This document shows positions 8,157 to 15,514 of a stretch of 24,101 bases of DNA, piece after piece (the first letter of the stretch is position 1; every line of letters begins with the position of its first letter). A model generated the notes under the pieces. The model worked only from the letters and a program-made list of their open reading frames with translations. It did no database searches and was not told the origin of the DNA. The stretch is from CAYUQT01 sp964596165 (GTDB lineage: Bacteria; Planctomycetota; Phycisphaerae; UBA1845; JAFGLZ01). The translations under genes were made by a program, and so were the position numbers. Location: contig CAZQTW010000084.1 in the NCBI GenBank assembly GCA_964596165.1, forward strand, positions 1 through 24,101, written 5' to 3'.

Positions 8157-9302
8157 ATGGCCCAGATTCACATTGATCGGTTGCTGGAAACCTGCATCAA
8201 GCGCGGGGCTTCGGATCTGCACATTCACTGCGGTCGGCCGCCGGTGCTGAGACTGCACGGGCGCATGCGGCAGCTCGAGACCAAGGTTCTCGAACCGGAC
8301 GACACGATGGCGTTGATGAAGTCGATTACGCCCGACCGCAACCAGCAAGAGCTCCAGGAAGAAGGGACGACCGACTTCGGTTTCGCCTTCGGCGACGCCG
8401 CGCGCTTTCGAGTTTCGGCTTATCGGCAGAAGGGGATCATTTCGATCGTGCTGCGGCTGATTCCGTCGAAACTATTGACGTTTGAGGACATCGGCCTGCC
8501 GCCGATCGTCCGCTCGCTCTGCCGACGTCCCCGCGGCATCTTCCTGGTCACCGGACCGACGGGATCGGGCAAGACGACCACGCTGGCAACCATGATCGAC
8601 TACGTCAATCGGGAACTGGACCGGCATATTGTGACGGTCGAGGATCCGATCGAGTACTACCACACGCACAAGAAATCCGTGATCAGCCAGCGTGAGGTGG
8701 GTACCGATGTTCCGAGCTTCAGCGAGGCACTGCGACGGGTGCTGCGTCAGGACCCCGACGTGATCCTCGTCGGCGAGATGCGCGATTTGGAGACGATGGA
8801 GTCGGCCATTCGCGCCGCCGAGACGGGCCACTTGGTCTTCAGCACCGTCCATACGACGGGCGCCCAGGGAACGATCAACCGGATCATCGACGCCTTTCCC
8901 GTGGCCCAGCAGGAGCAGATCCGCGTGCAGCTTAGTACGAACCTGATTGCCGTGCTCAGCCAGGTGCTCATGCCGCGGGCCGGAGGCGTGGGGCGTGTCG
9001 CCGGATACGAGTTCATGGTCGTCACCCCGGCGATTTCGAACCTGATTCGCGAAAACAAGACGTACCGTATCGATTCGAGCATCCAGACCGGCAAGAAGTT
9101 CGGCATGCAGTTGCTCGACGAGTACCTCTGGAACCTGTATATGAAGGGTGTGATCGATCCCGAGGACATGCTTGACGCCGCCCGTCACCCGGGCGCCCTT
9201 CGCGAGAAGCTCGAGAAGCACGACCAGGAGGCGGCCGCTAAGGTCGGCGATCAGATCGGCGGTACGGTCAAGACCGATGAGGAGGGCGAGGAAGGACACT
9301 AG
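8157..9302 (+). CDS. pilT: Twitching motility/retraction ATPase PilT
   Basis: The 381-residue product is a PilT-type ATPase that drives pilus disassembly. The N-terminal ASDLHIHCGRPPVLRLHG is the PilT PAS-like start. The core has Walker A GPTGSGKT (133-140), VEDPIEY, Walker B ILVGEMRD, and the His box in its PilT form TGHLVFSTVHTTGA (PilB/GspE proteins have HTNDAP). The C-terminal half keeps NLIRENKTYRIDSSIQTGKKFGMQ in the place of the retraction-ATPase AIRNLIRE and GMQ motifs. A charged tail of about 30 residues is added. The ATG follows GAGGAG by five bases. It lies between two GspE/PilB genes, so both extension and retraction motors are encoded together, which suggests dynamic pili rather than a purely secretory pseudopilus. 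Confidence 0.94.
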   Translation: MAQIHIDRLLETCIKRGASDLHIHCGRPPVLRLHGRMRQLETKVLEPDDTMALMKSITPDRNQQELQEEGTTDFGFAFGDAARFRVSAYRQKGIISIVLRLIPSKLLTFEDIGLPPIVRSLCRRPRGIFLVTGPTGSGKTTTLATMIDYVNRELDRHIVTVEDPIEYYHTHKKSVISQREVGTDVPSFSEALRRVLRQDPDVILVGEMRDLETMESAIRAAETGHLVFSTVHTTGAQGTINRIIDAFPVAQQEQIRVQLSTNLIAVLSQVLMPRAGGVGRVAGYEFMVVTPAISNLIRENKTYRIDSSIQTGKKFGMQLLDEYLWNLYMKGVIDPEDMLDAARHPGALREKLEKHDQEAAAKVGDQIGGTVKTDEEGEEGH

Positions 9303-9592
9303 CCGAGGCCTGCGGTGGATTGGAGTTGGCCGGCATAGGCCCATCCGGGTGGCGCGCAATCGGCATGCCGATCATGTACTCTGGGTGAGCCATGATTGCC
9401 GCGATCGCACCATGGGCGGGTGCCGATCGGGATAACGTCTTTCCTCGGAATGCATTCAATCGCCAGTAATGCTTTTGAGCTATAGACTTACATTGGGCAT
9501 CCATCCGCTGATCGAGCAAGAATCCATCCCGCTGTCTCCGTTTCCGGACACTTGGTTTTTCCGAAAGATGCTAGTGGCAAGGAGCCCCGTCC

Positions 9593-11344
9593 ATGGCAGA
9601 TAGACCCGGACGATCCCCCGGTGATCGCTACAAAGGCCTTCGAATCGGCCGCATCCTGATCCGCATGCGGAAGTGTACGCGGGAGCAGGTACACGAGGCA
9701 TTGGCAATTCAAGAGCAGAAAAGGGGCCCACTAGGTCAGATTTTGGTTGAGAAGGGCTTCATCACCGAGAGTGATCTGCACCTCGCGCTGGCCGCGCAGA
9801 TGGGCATGGAGCCGGTGGATTTGTCGACGATGGAGATTCCGCCGGAGGTGATTGCGAAGGTTCCGGCGCACATGGCGAACATGCACAAGTTGGTGCCGAT
9901 TGCCTACAACCCGGAGACGAATGCCCTCGAGGTTGCGCTGGTCAATCCGGACAACTTTCAGGCGACGGACGACCTGAAGATGATGGGTTTTCGCGTTGAG
10001 GCGAAGGTTGCCAGCATCGAACAGATCAACGCGGCCTTGCAGAAGTATTATCCCGAGGAGAAGGGCGGGAGCATCGGAGAGGTTCTCACGGAGCTGAGTG
10101 CGGACGAAACGCTGGCTCAATACGAGGGTCGCGGCGAATCGATCGACCTCGACGAACTGAAGGAGATGATCGAATCGAACCCGGTCAAGAAGCTGCTCAA
10201 CTTGATCCTGCATCAGGCGATTCGTGAGAAGAGCTCGGACATTCACTTTGAGCCGTTCGAGGACGAGTTCAAGCTTCGCTACCGCATCGACGGCGTCTTG
10301 TACGAGATGGTTCCGCCGCCGCGTCATATCGCGATGGCGTTGGCGTCGCGTATCAAGGTGATGGCCGAGATGGATATCGCCGAGCGTCGCATGCCTCAGG
10401 ACGGGCGTATCGAGCTGATCGTCCAGGGGCGGCAGGTCGACCTTCGCGTGAACGTGCTTCCGACGATGTTCGGCGAGAGCGTCGTGATGCGTGTTCTCGA
10501 CCGGTCGCAGGTCAGCCTCGACCTCGACAAGATCGGCATGCGCGACGATGAGTTGCGGACGTTCCGGCGGCTGATCAGCAAGCCGAACGGCATCATCGTC
10601 AACACCGGTCCGACGGGCTGCGGCAAGACGACCACGCTCTATTCGGCCCTTCGCGAGCTGAACAGCATCGACGTGAAGATCCTGACCACCGAAGACCCGG
10701 TGGAATACGACATCGACGGGCTGATCCAGTGCCAGATCGACGAAAAGGTGGGCCTGACGTTCGCCCGTTGCCTGCGGAGTTTTCTGCGGCAAGACCCGGA
10801 CATCATCATGGTGGGCGAAATCCGCGACAACGAGACCGCGCAGATTGCCGTGCAGGCGTCGCTGACCGGCCACTTGGTGTTCAGCACGCTGCACACGAAC
10901 GATGCGCCGTCGGCCATCGCCCGTCTGCTCGATCTGGGGCTCGAGCCGTTTCTCGTGACGGCCACGCTGGAGGCGATCGTGGCCCAGCGGCTCGTCCGCC
11001 GGATCTGCACGCAGTGCAAGCAGGAGTTCAAGCCGACCGAAGAGATGCTCATGGAACTGGACCTGAGGCCGGAGGACGTCGAGGGCCGCGTCTTCTATGC
11101 GGGCAAGGGCTGCGACAACTGCAACAACACGGGATATCGCGGCCGGACGGCCATCTTCGAGTTCATGATTTTGGACGATACGCTTCGCGACATGATCCTG
11201 CAACACGCCTCGACGAACATTCTGCGGGCCGAGGCGCGAAAACGCGGCATGCGAACGCTCCGCGAGAGCGGATTGCTGTCGATATACGACGGAATGACGA
11301 CCATTGAGGAGGTCGTTCGCGAGACGATTATGGAAGAGGGGTAG
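9593..11344 (+). CDS. gspE: Type II secretion/type IV pilus assembly ATPase, GspE/PilB family (second copy)
   Basis: The 583-residue product has the same architecture as the first copy but is clearly diverged from it. A MshEN-type N-terminal domain (about residues 14-155) has paired motifs LRIGRIL and GPLGQIL, which suggests cyclic-di-GMP sensing. The core has Walker A GPTGCGKT (339-346) with Cys in place of the more common Ser, TTEDPVEYDIDG, Walker B IMVGEIRD and TGHLVFSTLHTNDAPSA. The zinc-binding pair is C472-x2-C475 and C507-x2-C510. AAGGAG eight bases before the ATG is a textbook ribosome binding site. It is directly upstream of gspF, so it is the more likely partner of that platform protein. 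The 290-base spacer before it (9303-9592) has no feature I can support. Confidence 0.93.
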   Translation: MADRPGRSPGDRYKGLRIGRILIRMRKCTREQVHEALAIQEQKRGPLGQILVEKGFITESDLHLALAAQMGMEPVDLSTMEIPPEVIAKVPAHMANMHKLVPIAYNPETNALEVALVNPDNFQATDDLKMMGFRVEAKVASIEQINAALQKYYPEEKGGSIGEVLTELSADETLAQYEGRGESIDLDELKEMIESNPVKKLLNLILHQAIREKSSDIHFEPFEDEFKLRYRIDGVLYEMVPPPRHIAMALASRIKVMAEMDIAERRMPQDGRIELIVQGRQVDLRVNVLPTMFGESVVMRVLDRSQVSLDLDKIGMRDDELRTFRRLISKPNGIIVNTGPTGCGKTTTLYSALRELNSIDVKILTTEDPVEYDIDGLIQCQIDEKVGLTFARCLRSFLRQDPDIIMVGEIRDNETAQIAVQASLTGHLVFSTLHTNDAPSAIARLLDLGLEPFLVTATLEAIVAQRLVRRICTQCKQEFKPTEEMLMELDLRPEDVEGRVFYAGKGCDNCNNTGYRGRTAIFEFMILDDTLRDMILQHASTNILRAEARKRGMRTLRESGLLSIYDGMTTIEEVVRETIMEEG

Positions 11345-11418
11345 AGGGCGGGACGTGCGGGGCGGGTTCCGATCCGCCGGCCGACGGTTAGCCGAGGGCT
11401 TCACGTGAGGATGGTGTC

Positions 11419-12942
11419 ATGCCCAACTATCAGTTTCAGGCGATGAATGCCGCGGGGCAGGAGCTGAAAGAGGAGATCGAGGCCGCCAACACCGACGAGG
11501 CGGTGGCCAAGATCCGGGCCAAGGGTCTGTTTCTTCTCAAGATCCGCGAAAAGGCCAAGAAGGACAAGAAGCAGCAGAAGAGCGCCGCCGCGGCGGCGGC
11601 CCAGCGCACGAAGAAGGGTGGCGGGGGGGGCATGCTGGGCCGCGTATCGGTCAAACAGGTGACGCAGCTCACCCGGCAGCTCTCGACGCTTCAGGATGCC
11701 GGGCTGCCGATCTTGCGAAGCCTGCGAATTCTTGAACAGCAGCAGAAGCCCGGTTTGCTTCGGGTGATCCTCCGCGAGGTGGCCGAGGGCGTCGAGTCCG
11801 GGAACACGTTGTCCGAGGCGATGGCGCAGCACCCCAAGGCGTTCGACCGGTTGTACGTCAACATGGTCGCGGCCGGCGAGGCGGGCGGCGTGCTCGACGT
11901 CATTCTCCAGCGTTTGGCGGACTTCATGGAGAAGGCGCAGCGGCTGAAGAAGCGGGTCGTCGGCGCGATGATCTATCCGGCGGTGGTCATCACCTTCGCC
12001 GTCGGGATTGTGTCGGGCATCATGATCGTCGTCGTGCCGAAGTTCAAGGAGATTTTCGCGGACTTCGGGAGCAAGCTGCCGGGTCCGACGGTCTTGCTGA
12101 TGGACATTAGCGATTGGTTCATCATGGGAGGCGGCTGGGTCGTCGTGTTGATCACGCCGCCGTCGTTCGTCGTGATGTTGCGAATGTTGCGCAAGGCGGA
12201 CACGGTGGTGAAGGGGGCGATTCAGATCCTCAAATACGTCGTCATGGTGATGGCGGTTGCCCTGGTGTTCTGCGTAATCGCCGCCGTGCTGCTGTATTTG
12301 CAGTTCATCGAGGGCTCGTTCCAGTCGATCGGTGCGTCCATCTTCACGGTCTGGGGTTCGGCGCAGTTGTACGCGGTGATCGGCGTGGCCCCGCTGGCGG
12401 GGATCGCCGCCTTGATCGGCATGGGCAAGGGCGGCGTGGGCTTCGGCATCGACAAGATGCTGCTTGCGTTTCCCATCATCGGGCAGATCCTCGCCAAGAC
12501 GAGCGTCGCGAGGTTCAGCCGGACGCTGGGCACGCTGATCAGCGCCGGCGTGCCGATCCTGGAGGCGTTGAACATCACCCGCGAGACGAGCGGCAATCGC
12601 GTTTACGCCCACGCCCTCGGGCTGGTGCACGACAGCATCCGCCAGGGCGAGACGTTCGCCGGTCCGCTGCGGCAGGCGAAGGTATGCGACAGCCTGGTGG
12701 TGAACATGATCGACGTCGGCGAGGAGACGGGCGACCTCGACAAGATGCTCATCAAGGTGGCCGACAACTACGACGAAGAGGTCGAGACGCTGGTGGCCGG
12801 CCTGGTGAGCCTGCTCGAGCCGATCATGGTCGTGTTTCTCGGCACGGTCGTCGGCTTCATCGTGATCGCCTTGTTCCTCCCGCTGGTCAGCCTGATCAAC
12901 GCGGTGAGCGGCGAAGGCGGCGGCGGGAAGAAGGAGCAATAG
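11419..12942 (+). CDS. gspF: Inner-membrane platform protein GspF/PilC, enlarged
   Basis: GspF/PilC is the membrane platform on which the assembly ATPase acts. The product starts with the usual MPNYQFQAMNAAGQ segment. A first T2SSF domain follows (LTRQLSTLQDAGLPILRSL, about residues 80-190), then membrane segments at about 180-209 and 233-254. The second T2SSF domain (SVARFSRTLGTLISAGVPILEAL, from about 363) and a C-terminal membrane segment (about 464-496) complete the fold. At 507 residues it is about 100 longer than typical members. The excess comes from a Lys/Ala/Gly-rich linker (about 48-72) and an insertion of about 87 residues (about 257-343) that adds two predicted membrane helices before the second domain. 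GAGGA lies seven bases before the ATG. Confidence 0.93.
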   Translation: MPNYQFQAMNAAGQELKEEIEAANTDEAVAKIRAKGLFLLKIREKAKKDKKQQKSAAAAAAQRTKKGGGGGMLGRVSVKQVTQLTRQLSTLQDAGLPILRSLRILEQQQKPGLLRVILREVAEGVESGNTLSEAMAQHPKAFDRLYVNMVAAGEAGGVLDVILQRLADFMEKAQRLKKRVVGAMIYPAVVITFAVGIVSGIMIVVVPKFKEIFADFGSKLPGPTVLLMDISDWFIMGGGWVVVLITPPSFVVMLRMLRKADTVVKGAIQILKYVVMVMAVALVFCVIAAVLLYLQFIEGSFQSIGASIFTVWGSAQLYAVIGVAPLAGIAALIGMGKGGVGFGIDKMLLAFPIIGQILAKTSVARFSRTLGTLISAGVPILEALNITRETSGNRVYAHALGLVHDSIRQGETFAGPLRQAKVCDSLVVNMIDVGEETGDLDKMLIKVADNYDEEVETLVAGLVSLLEPIMVVFLGTVVGFIVIALFLPLVSLINAVSGEGGGGKKEQ

Positions 12943-12945
12943 TCA

Positions 12946-13087
12946 CCCGCCGCGCAAGCGGCGGGCAGGCTGAGCCGGGCTGTCCTCAGCCCGGATGACC
13001 GGCGTGCCCGCCACGGGACGGCGCGTGGCCGTGCCAGGGAGGACACGCCGGCTCTGACAGGCCGGGAGGGCCGGCATTCATGCCGGC
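12946..13087. repeat. Cluster of palindromic repeats, including short form of a MITE/REP-like element
   Basis: Three parts start four bases after the gspF stop. The first is an 8-bp hairpin with a GCAA loop (CCCGCCGC/GCGGCGGG, 12946-12965). The second is a 77-bp composite at 12975-13051, made of a CCGGGCTG/CAGCCCGG stem and an element bounded by CCGGCGTG and CACGCCGG. The third is a 7-bp hairpin GCCGGCA/TGCCGGC (13070-13087). The composite recurs in inverted orientation at 22432-22574 with about 66 extra internal bases. The first hairpin could also attenuate transcription after gspF. This is the start of the 709-base gap 12943-13651, which is filled with repeats. Confidence 0.75.
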
Positions 13088-13133
13088 GTTCAAGAACGAA
13101 TGAGATTGACCATGAGAACCCTTCGGAACCGTC

Positions 13134-13400
13134 AGCCCCGACAGGGGCTTAAGAGAATAGCCCAGGGCGTGAGCCCTGGGTCGGCGACATCCTCAAAGAT
13201 GTCCCCAAACCCCGGAGGGGCGATGGAAGGCCCTGCCCGGCGGCCCGGTTCTCCGAGTTTCGGGATTCGCCCGGACGTGCCGCGGTTGATTACCTTACGG
13301 GATGATCCTTCGCCCCTACGGGGCTGTGTGGCCATTGGACGGGATCTGACCCAGGGCTTGCGCCCTGGGCTACTGTCCGACGCCCCATCCGGGGCTGTTG
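13134..13400. repeat. GC-rich palindromic repeat region with two CCCAGGGC hairpins
   Basis: Two 8-bp hairpins of the form CCCAGGGC-N4-GCCCTGGG occur at 13161-13180 (loop GTGA) and 13350-13369 (loop TTGC). Around them are shorter GGGGC/GCCCC palindromes such as CGCCCCTACGGGGC near 13309. Similar dispersed palindromes are known from many genomes as REP/BIME-like sequences. An open frame runs through them, but its translation is repeat-derived and Arg/Pro/Gly-rich, so I do not call it coding. Confidence 0.6.
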
Positions 13401-13420
13401 GTCGCCCTGCGGGCTCTGCG

Positions 13421-13523
13421 CCTCCCAGGCACGGCCACCCTGGCAGGGCCTTCGGCCCTGCCGCCCGCTACGGAACGGCCCGTGGCCGTGCCAGGTTGGC
13501 CGGCAGGCCTTGCCGTGGCGGGC
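13421..13523. repeat. 103-bp dispersed repeat, truncated copy
   Basis: This segment aligns without gaps to 22441-22543 with about 10 mismatches. It contains several inverted repeats (for example TGGCAGGGCC/GGCCCTGCC, ACGGCCAC/GTGGCCGT). Unlike the copy at 22.4 kb it lacks the CCGGCGTG/CACGCCGG ends. Confidence 0.75.
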
Positions 13524-13570
13524 TGCGAGAGAGGCCGTTGTATCGTGGTGGTTCGACCGTTGGCCGTTCA

Positions 13571-13604
13571 ATCGAAAATCGAAAATCGGAAATCCGAAAT
13601 CAGG
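13571..13604. repeat. Heptanucleotide tandem array
   Basis: About five 7-nt units with consensus ATCSRAA start at 13571; the first two are identical (ATCGAAA). The array lies 48 bases before the gspG-like start. The 18 bases before and into the array (13557-13574) recur in inverted orientation at 23751-23768 beside another array. Confidence 0.8.
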
Positions 13605-13651
13605 TCACCGTGTCGCCGTGCCGTGGCGGTTCGAATGGTCGCGGTGTCCCC

Positions 13652-14509
13652 ATGGCCGTTTCGCCGTTTCGACGTGTCGCCGTTTCGACGTGTCGTCGTT
13701 CCGCGCTGACGCTCGTCGAGATCATGGTCGTCGTGACGATCATCGTCCTGCTGCTGGCGATCCTGCTGCCGGCGATTTCGAAGCTCCGCGACAAGGCCAA
13801 GACCGATACGGCCAGGGCGCAGATGCAGATGATCGCGATGGCGATCGACGAATACGCAAGGTTCTGGCCGCCGTCCCGCGGTCAGGAGTTCGTCGGTCAG
13901 TGCGTTAGCACTCGTGGACTGCCCCCCTGGAGCTTCGCGGACCTCTGGAACAGAGTGGACTTTGGCCCGCCCAACTACCTGTATAGGTTAGCGAATATCG
14001 ACCACCTCCGGTGGTCTAACCAGTGTCTCGCCTATTGTCTGACCGCGAAAGTCGGAACGGGTCCCTACCTGAAGAAAGCCTCGATCGGAAGTGTCGAAAT
14101 TGGCTATAGGATTCGTCCGGTGGGGGCTCTGGTGGCCTACATACCGCTGAACACAGGCGACGTGAATACGTACTACCCGGCGAATCCGCCCCTCGCCCAG
14201 CCAGTCCAGCGCGTCATGCTCTTCGATCCCTGGGGTACGCCCTATTTCTATTCCTGGGTCAACGCTGAGCGCATGTGGCTCGTGCAAGACAACTTTGACA
14301 GATTGGATGCGATGGGCAGACACGATAGGGACAACTATGGGCACTTACTTAACCAGGCCAAAGACATCGCGATAATCTCGGCTGGACCGGACATGAAATT
14401 CTACTTTCTCTATCCCGACGGCACATTGAAAGTGGATGCTACAGGTCCAGACGGGCTGTTTGGAACCCAGGATGATCTTATTGAGGACGATATCGTTTTA
14501 GGGCGGTGA
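13652..14509 (+). CDS. GspG-like major pseudopilin
   Basis: The 285-residue product is a pseudopilin made as a class III (prepilin) precursor. The leader MAVSPFRRVAVSTCRRSA ends at Ala18. The mature helix LTLVEIMVVVTIIVLLLAILLPAISKL has the conserved Glu at +5 (E23). The body has VMLFDPWGTPYFYSW, the counterpart of the GspG PDGWGRPY strand. The C-terminus (ISAGPDMKF, then GPDGLFGTQDDLIEDDI) resembles the calcium-binding end of GspG proteins. It is roughly twice the usual GspG length. The ATG at 13652 has no clear ribosome binding site, and the frame is open further upstream through repeats, which I reject as coding. An octamer array encodes leader residues 3-18 exactly. Confidence 0.85.
   Translation: MAVSPFRRVAVSTCRRSALTLVEIMVVVTIIVLLLAILLPAISKLRDKAKTDTARAQMQMIAMAIDEYARFWPPSRGQEFVGQCVSTRGLPPWSFADLWNRVDFGPPNYLYRLANIDHLRWSNQCLAYCLTAKVGTGPYLKKASIGSVEIGYRIRPVGALVAYIPLNTGDVNTYYPANPPLAQPVQRVMLFDPWGTPYFYSWVNAERMWLVQDNFDRLDAMGRHDRDNYGHLLNQAKDIAIISAGPDMKFYFLYPDGTLKVDATGPDGLFGTQDDLIEDDIVLGR
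13658..13705 (+). repeat. Octanucleotide tandem array encoding a prepilin leader
   Basis: Six 8-nt units with a TCG core (such as GTTTCGAC and GTGTCGCC; the last, GTTCCGCG, is degenerate) fill 48 bases. They correspond exactly to leader residues 3-18 and end at the predicted cleavage codon. Confidence 0.85.
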
Positions 14510-14548
14510 ACGGGAGATACGTCAGGCGACGGGCGATAGCGTGATCCG

Positions 14549-15514
14549 ATGACGGGGAGAACGAGACAGACTGACGACGACGGGGTATCGGACCTCGGGT
14601 TTCGGGTTTCGGGCCGGAGCGGGTCGAGCCCCCGTGGTTCCCGTTCCAGTCCCCAGTGCCGAGTCCCCAGTCCCGGCCGTTCGGCCTTCACGCTGATCGA
14701 GTTGCTCGTCGTGATCGCCATCATGGTGATGCTGCTGGTTGTTGTCGGCGCGGCGTGGCGGTCGATCACCGACACGAACGTCGAGGCGAAGGCGATCAAC
14801 CTGCTGAGCGCCTACGCCTCGGTCGCCCGCGCCTACGCGATGCGCCACCAGCTCGAAACCGTCTTGACGGTCGACCCGAATACGGGGCAGTTGGAGTTGT
14901 GGGTGTGGGATACAGAAGGCGTCCGGAACAAGGATGGGACCTACGCCATCCTGCCCAACTCAAGGTACGCCTACGCTCCCGTCCTTGATGAGACAGCCCG
15001 ATTGCCCCGCAAGGGTGGCAGCTTGAGCGAGAATCTGGCCGTTCGGATCGCCCCGATCGACTACGACAACGGTACGCCTGGCCAGCCGGCCGACGATTGG
15101 AGGTTCGAGGCTCTGGCCCGGTTTGCTCTGTGTTTCGATCCACAGGGCAGACTCGTCGTGAAAGATTTCACGTTGCTCTATGACGTAGGCAACCCGGCGA
15201 CGCCAATTCCCATTCCACCGCCGCTTTATGGCAGGCGAGTGGTTGGGCTTCGACCCGGGCACGACCTTACCGGAATTCCGCTTGCGAGTGGAGTGACGGG
15301 GTACCAGTTTGCCTGGTTCTACATCAGGAGTTCACGCGGGGGTATCGCCTATGTCCCGCCCGAGGGACGCCAGGCCTACAGCGTGCCGCCGGTCTTCCTC
15401 ACCCCCGCCGACATGGGAGATCCCGAAACGATTCGAGGGCGGGCGATCAGCCAGACGCCGTTCATGTTCAATCAGTACACGGGGCGTGCGATGCTGAAGG
15501 AGGAGCAGCAATGA
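14549..15514 (+). CDS. GspH-like pseudopilin
   Basis: The 321-residue product has an unusually long leader of 46 residues ending GRSA, then the helix FTLIELLVVIAIMVMLLVVVGAAW with Glu51 at +5. The rest has no clear motif; by position (after GspG, before GspI) and helix type it would be GspH or FimT/U-like, a minor pseudopilin of the pseudopilus tip. The leader is Ser/Arg/Pro-rich and is largely encoded by two heptamer arrays. No in-frame ATG or GTG lies between 14549 and the helix, so the long leader is likely genuine unless a rare start codon is used. The start has no strong ribosome binding site. The stop overlaps the next ATG (ATGA at 15511). Confidence 0.8.
   Translation: MTGRTRQTDDDGVSDLGFRVSGRSGSSPRGSRSSPQCRVPSPGRSAFTLIELLVVIAIMVMLLVVVGAAWRSITDTNVEAKAINLLSAYASVARAYAMRHQLETVLTVDPNTGQLELWVWDTEGVRNKDGTYAILPNSRYAYAPVLDETARLPRKGGSLSENLAVRIAPIDYDNGTPGQPADDWRFEALARFALCFDPQGRLVVKDFTLLYDVGNPATPIPIPPPLYGRRVVGLRPGHDLTGIPLASGVTGYQFAWFYIRSSRGGIAYVPPEGRQAYSVPPVFLTPADMGDPETIRGRAISQTPFMFNQYTGRAMLKEEQQ
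14595..14615 (+). repeat. Heptanucleotide tandem array in the GspH-like leader
   Basis: Three 7-nt units of TCGGGTT type (third TCGGGCC) encode part of the leader around LGFRVSGR. Confidence 0.75.
14646..14673 (+). repeat. Heptanucleotide tandem array in the GspH-like leader
   Basis: Four 7-nt units of CCAGTCC type (variants CCAGTGC and CGAGTCC) encode leader residues about 33-42 and end about ten bases before the GRSA cleavage site. Confidence 0.8.

Noticed and set aside
5908..8157. 749-codon open frame on the minus strand opposite the first gspE
   Set aside because: It is antisense to a gene with all catalytic motifs; its composition (Arg/Leu/His/Asp-rich, no family resemblance) is typical of the shadow of a GC-rich gene.
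9731..12939. Two long minus-strand frames opposite the second gspE and gspF
   Set aside because: They are antisense shadows of clearly identified genes, with biased composition and no recognisable domains.
12114..12998. 294-codon plus-strand frame overlapping gspF
   Set aside because: It is an alternative frame of gspF, extremely rich in Arg/Gly/Asp/His, with no start signal.
13100..13651. In-frame upstream extension of the GspG-like gene by 184 codons
   Set aside because: The translation runs through palindromic repeats and a heptamer array, is Arg/Pro/Gly-rich and resembles no leader; the ATG at 13652 gives a normal class III leader.
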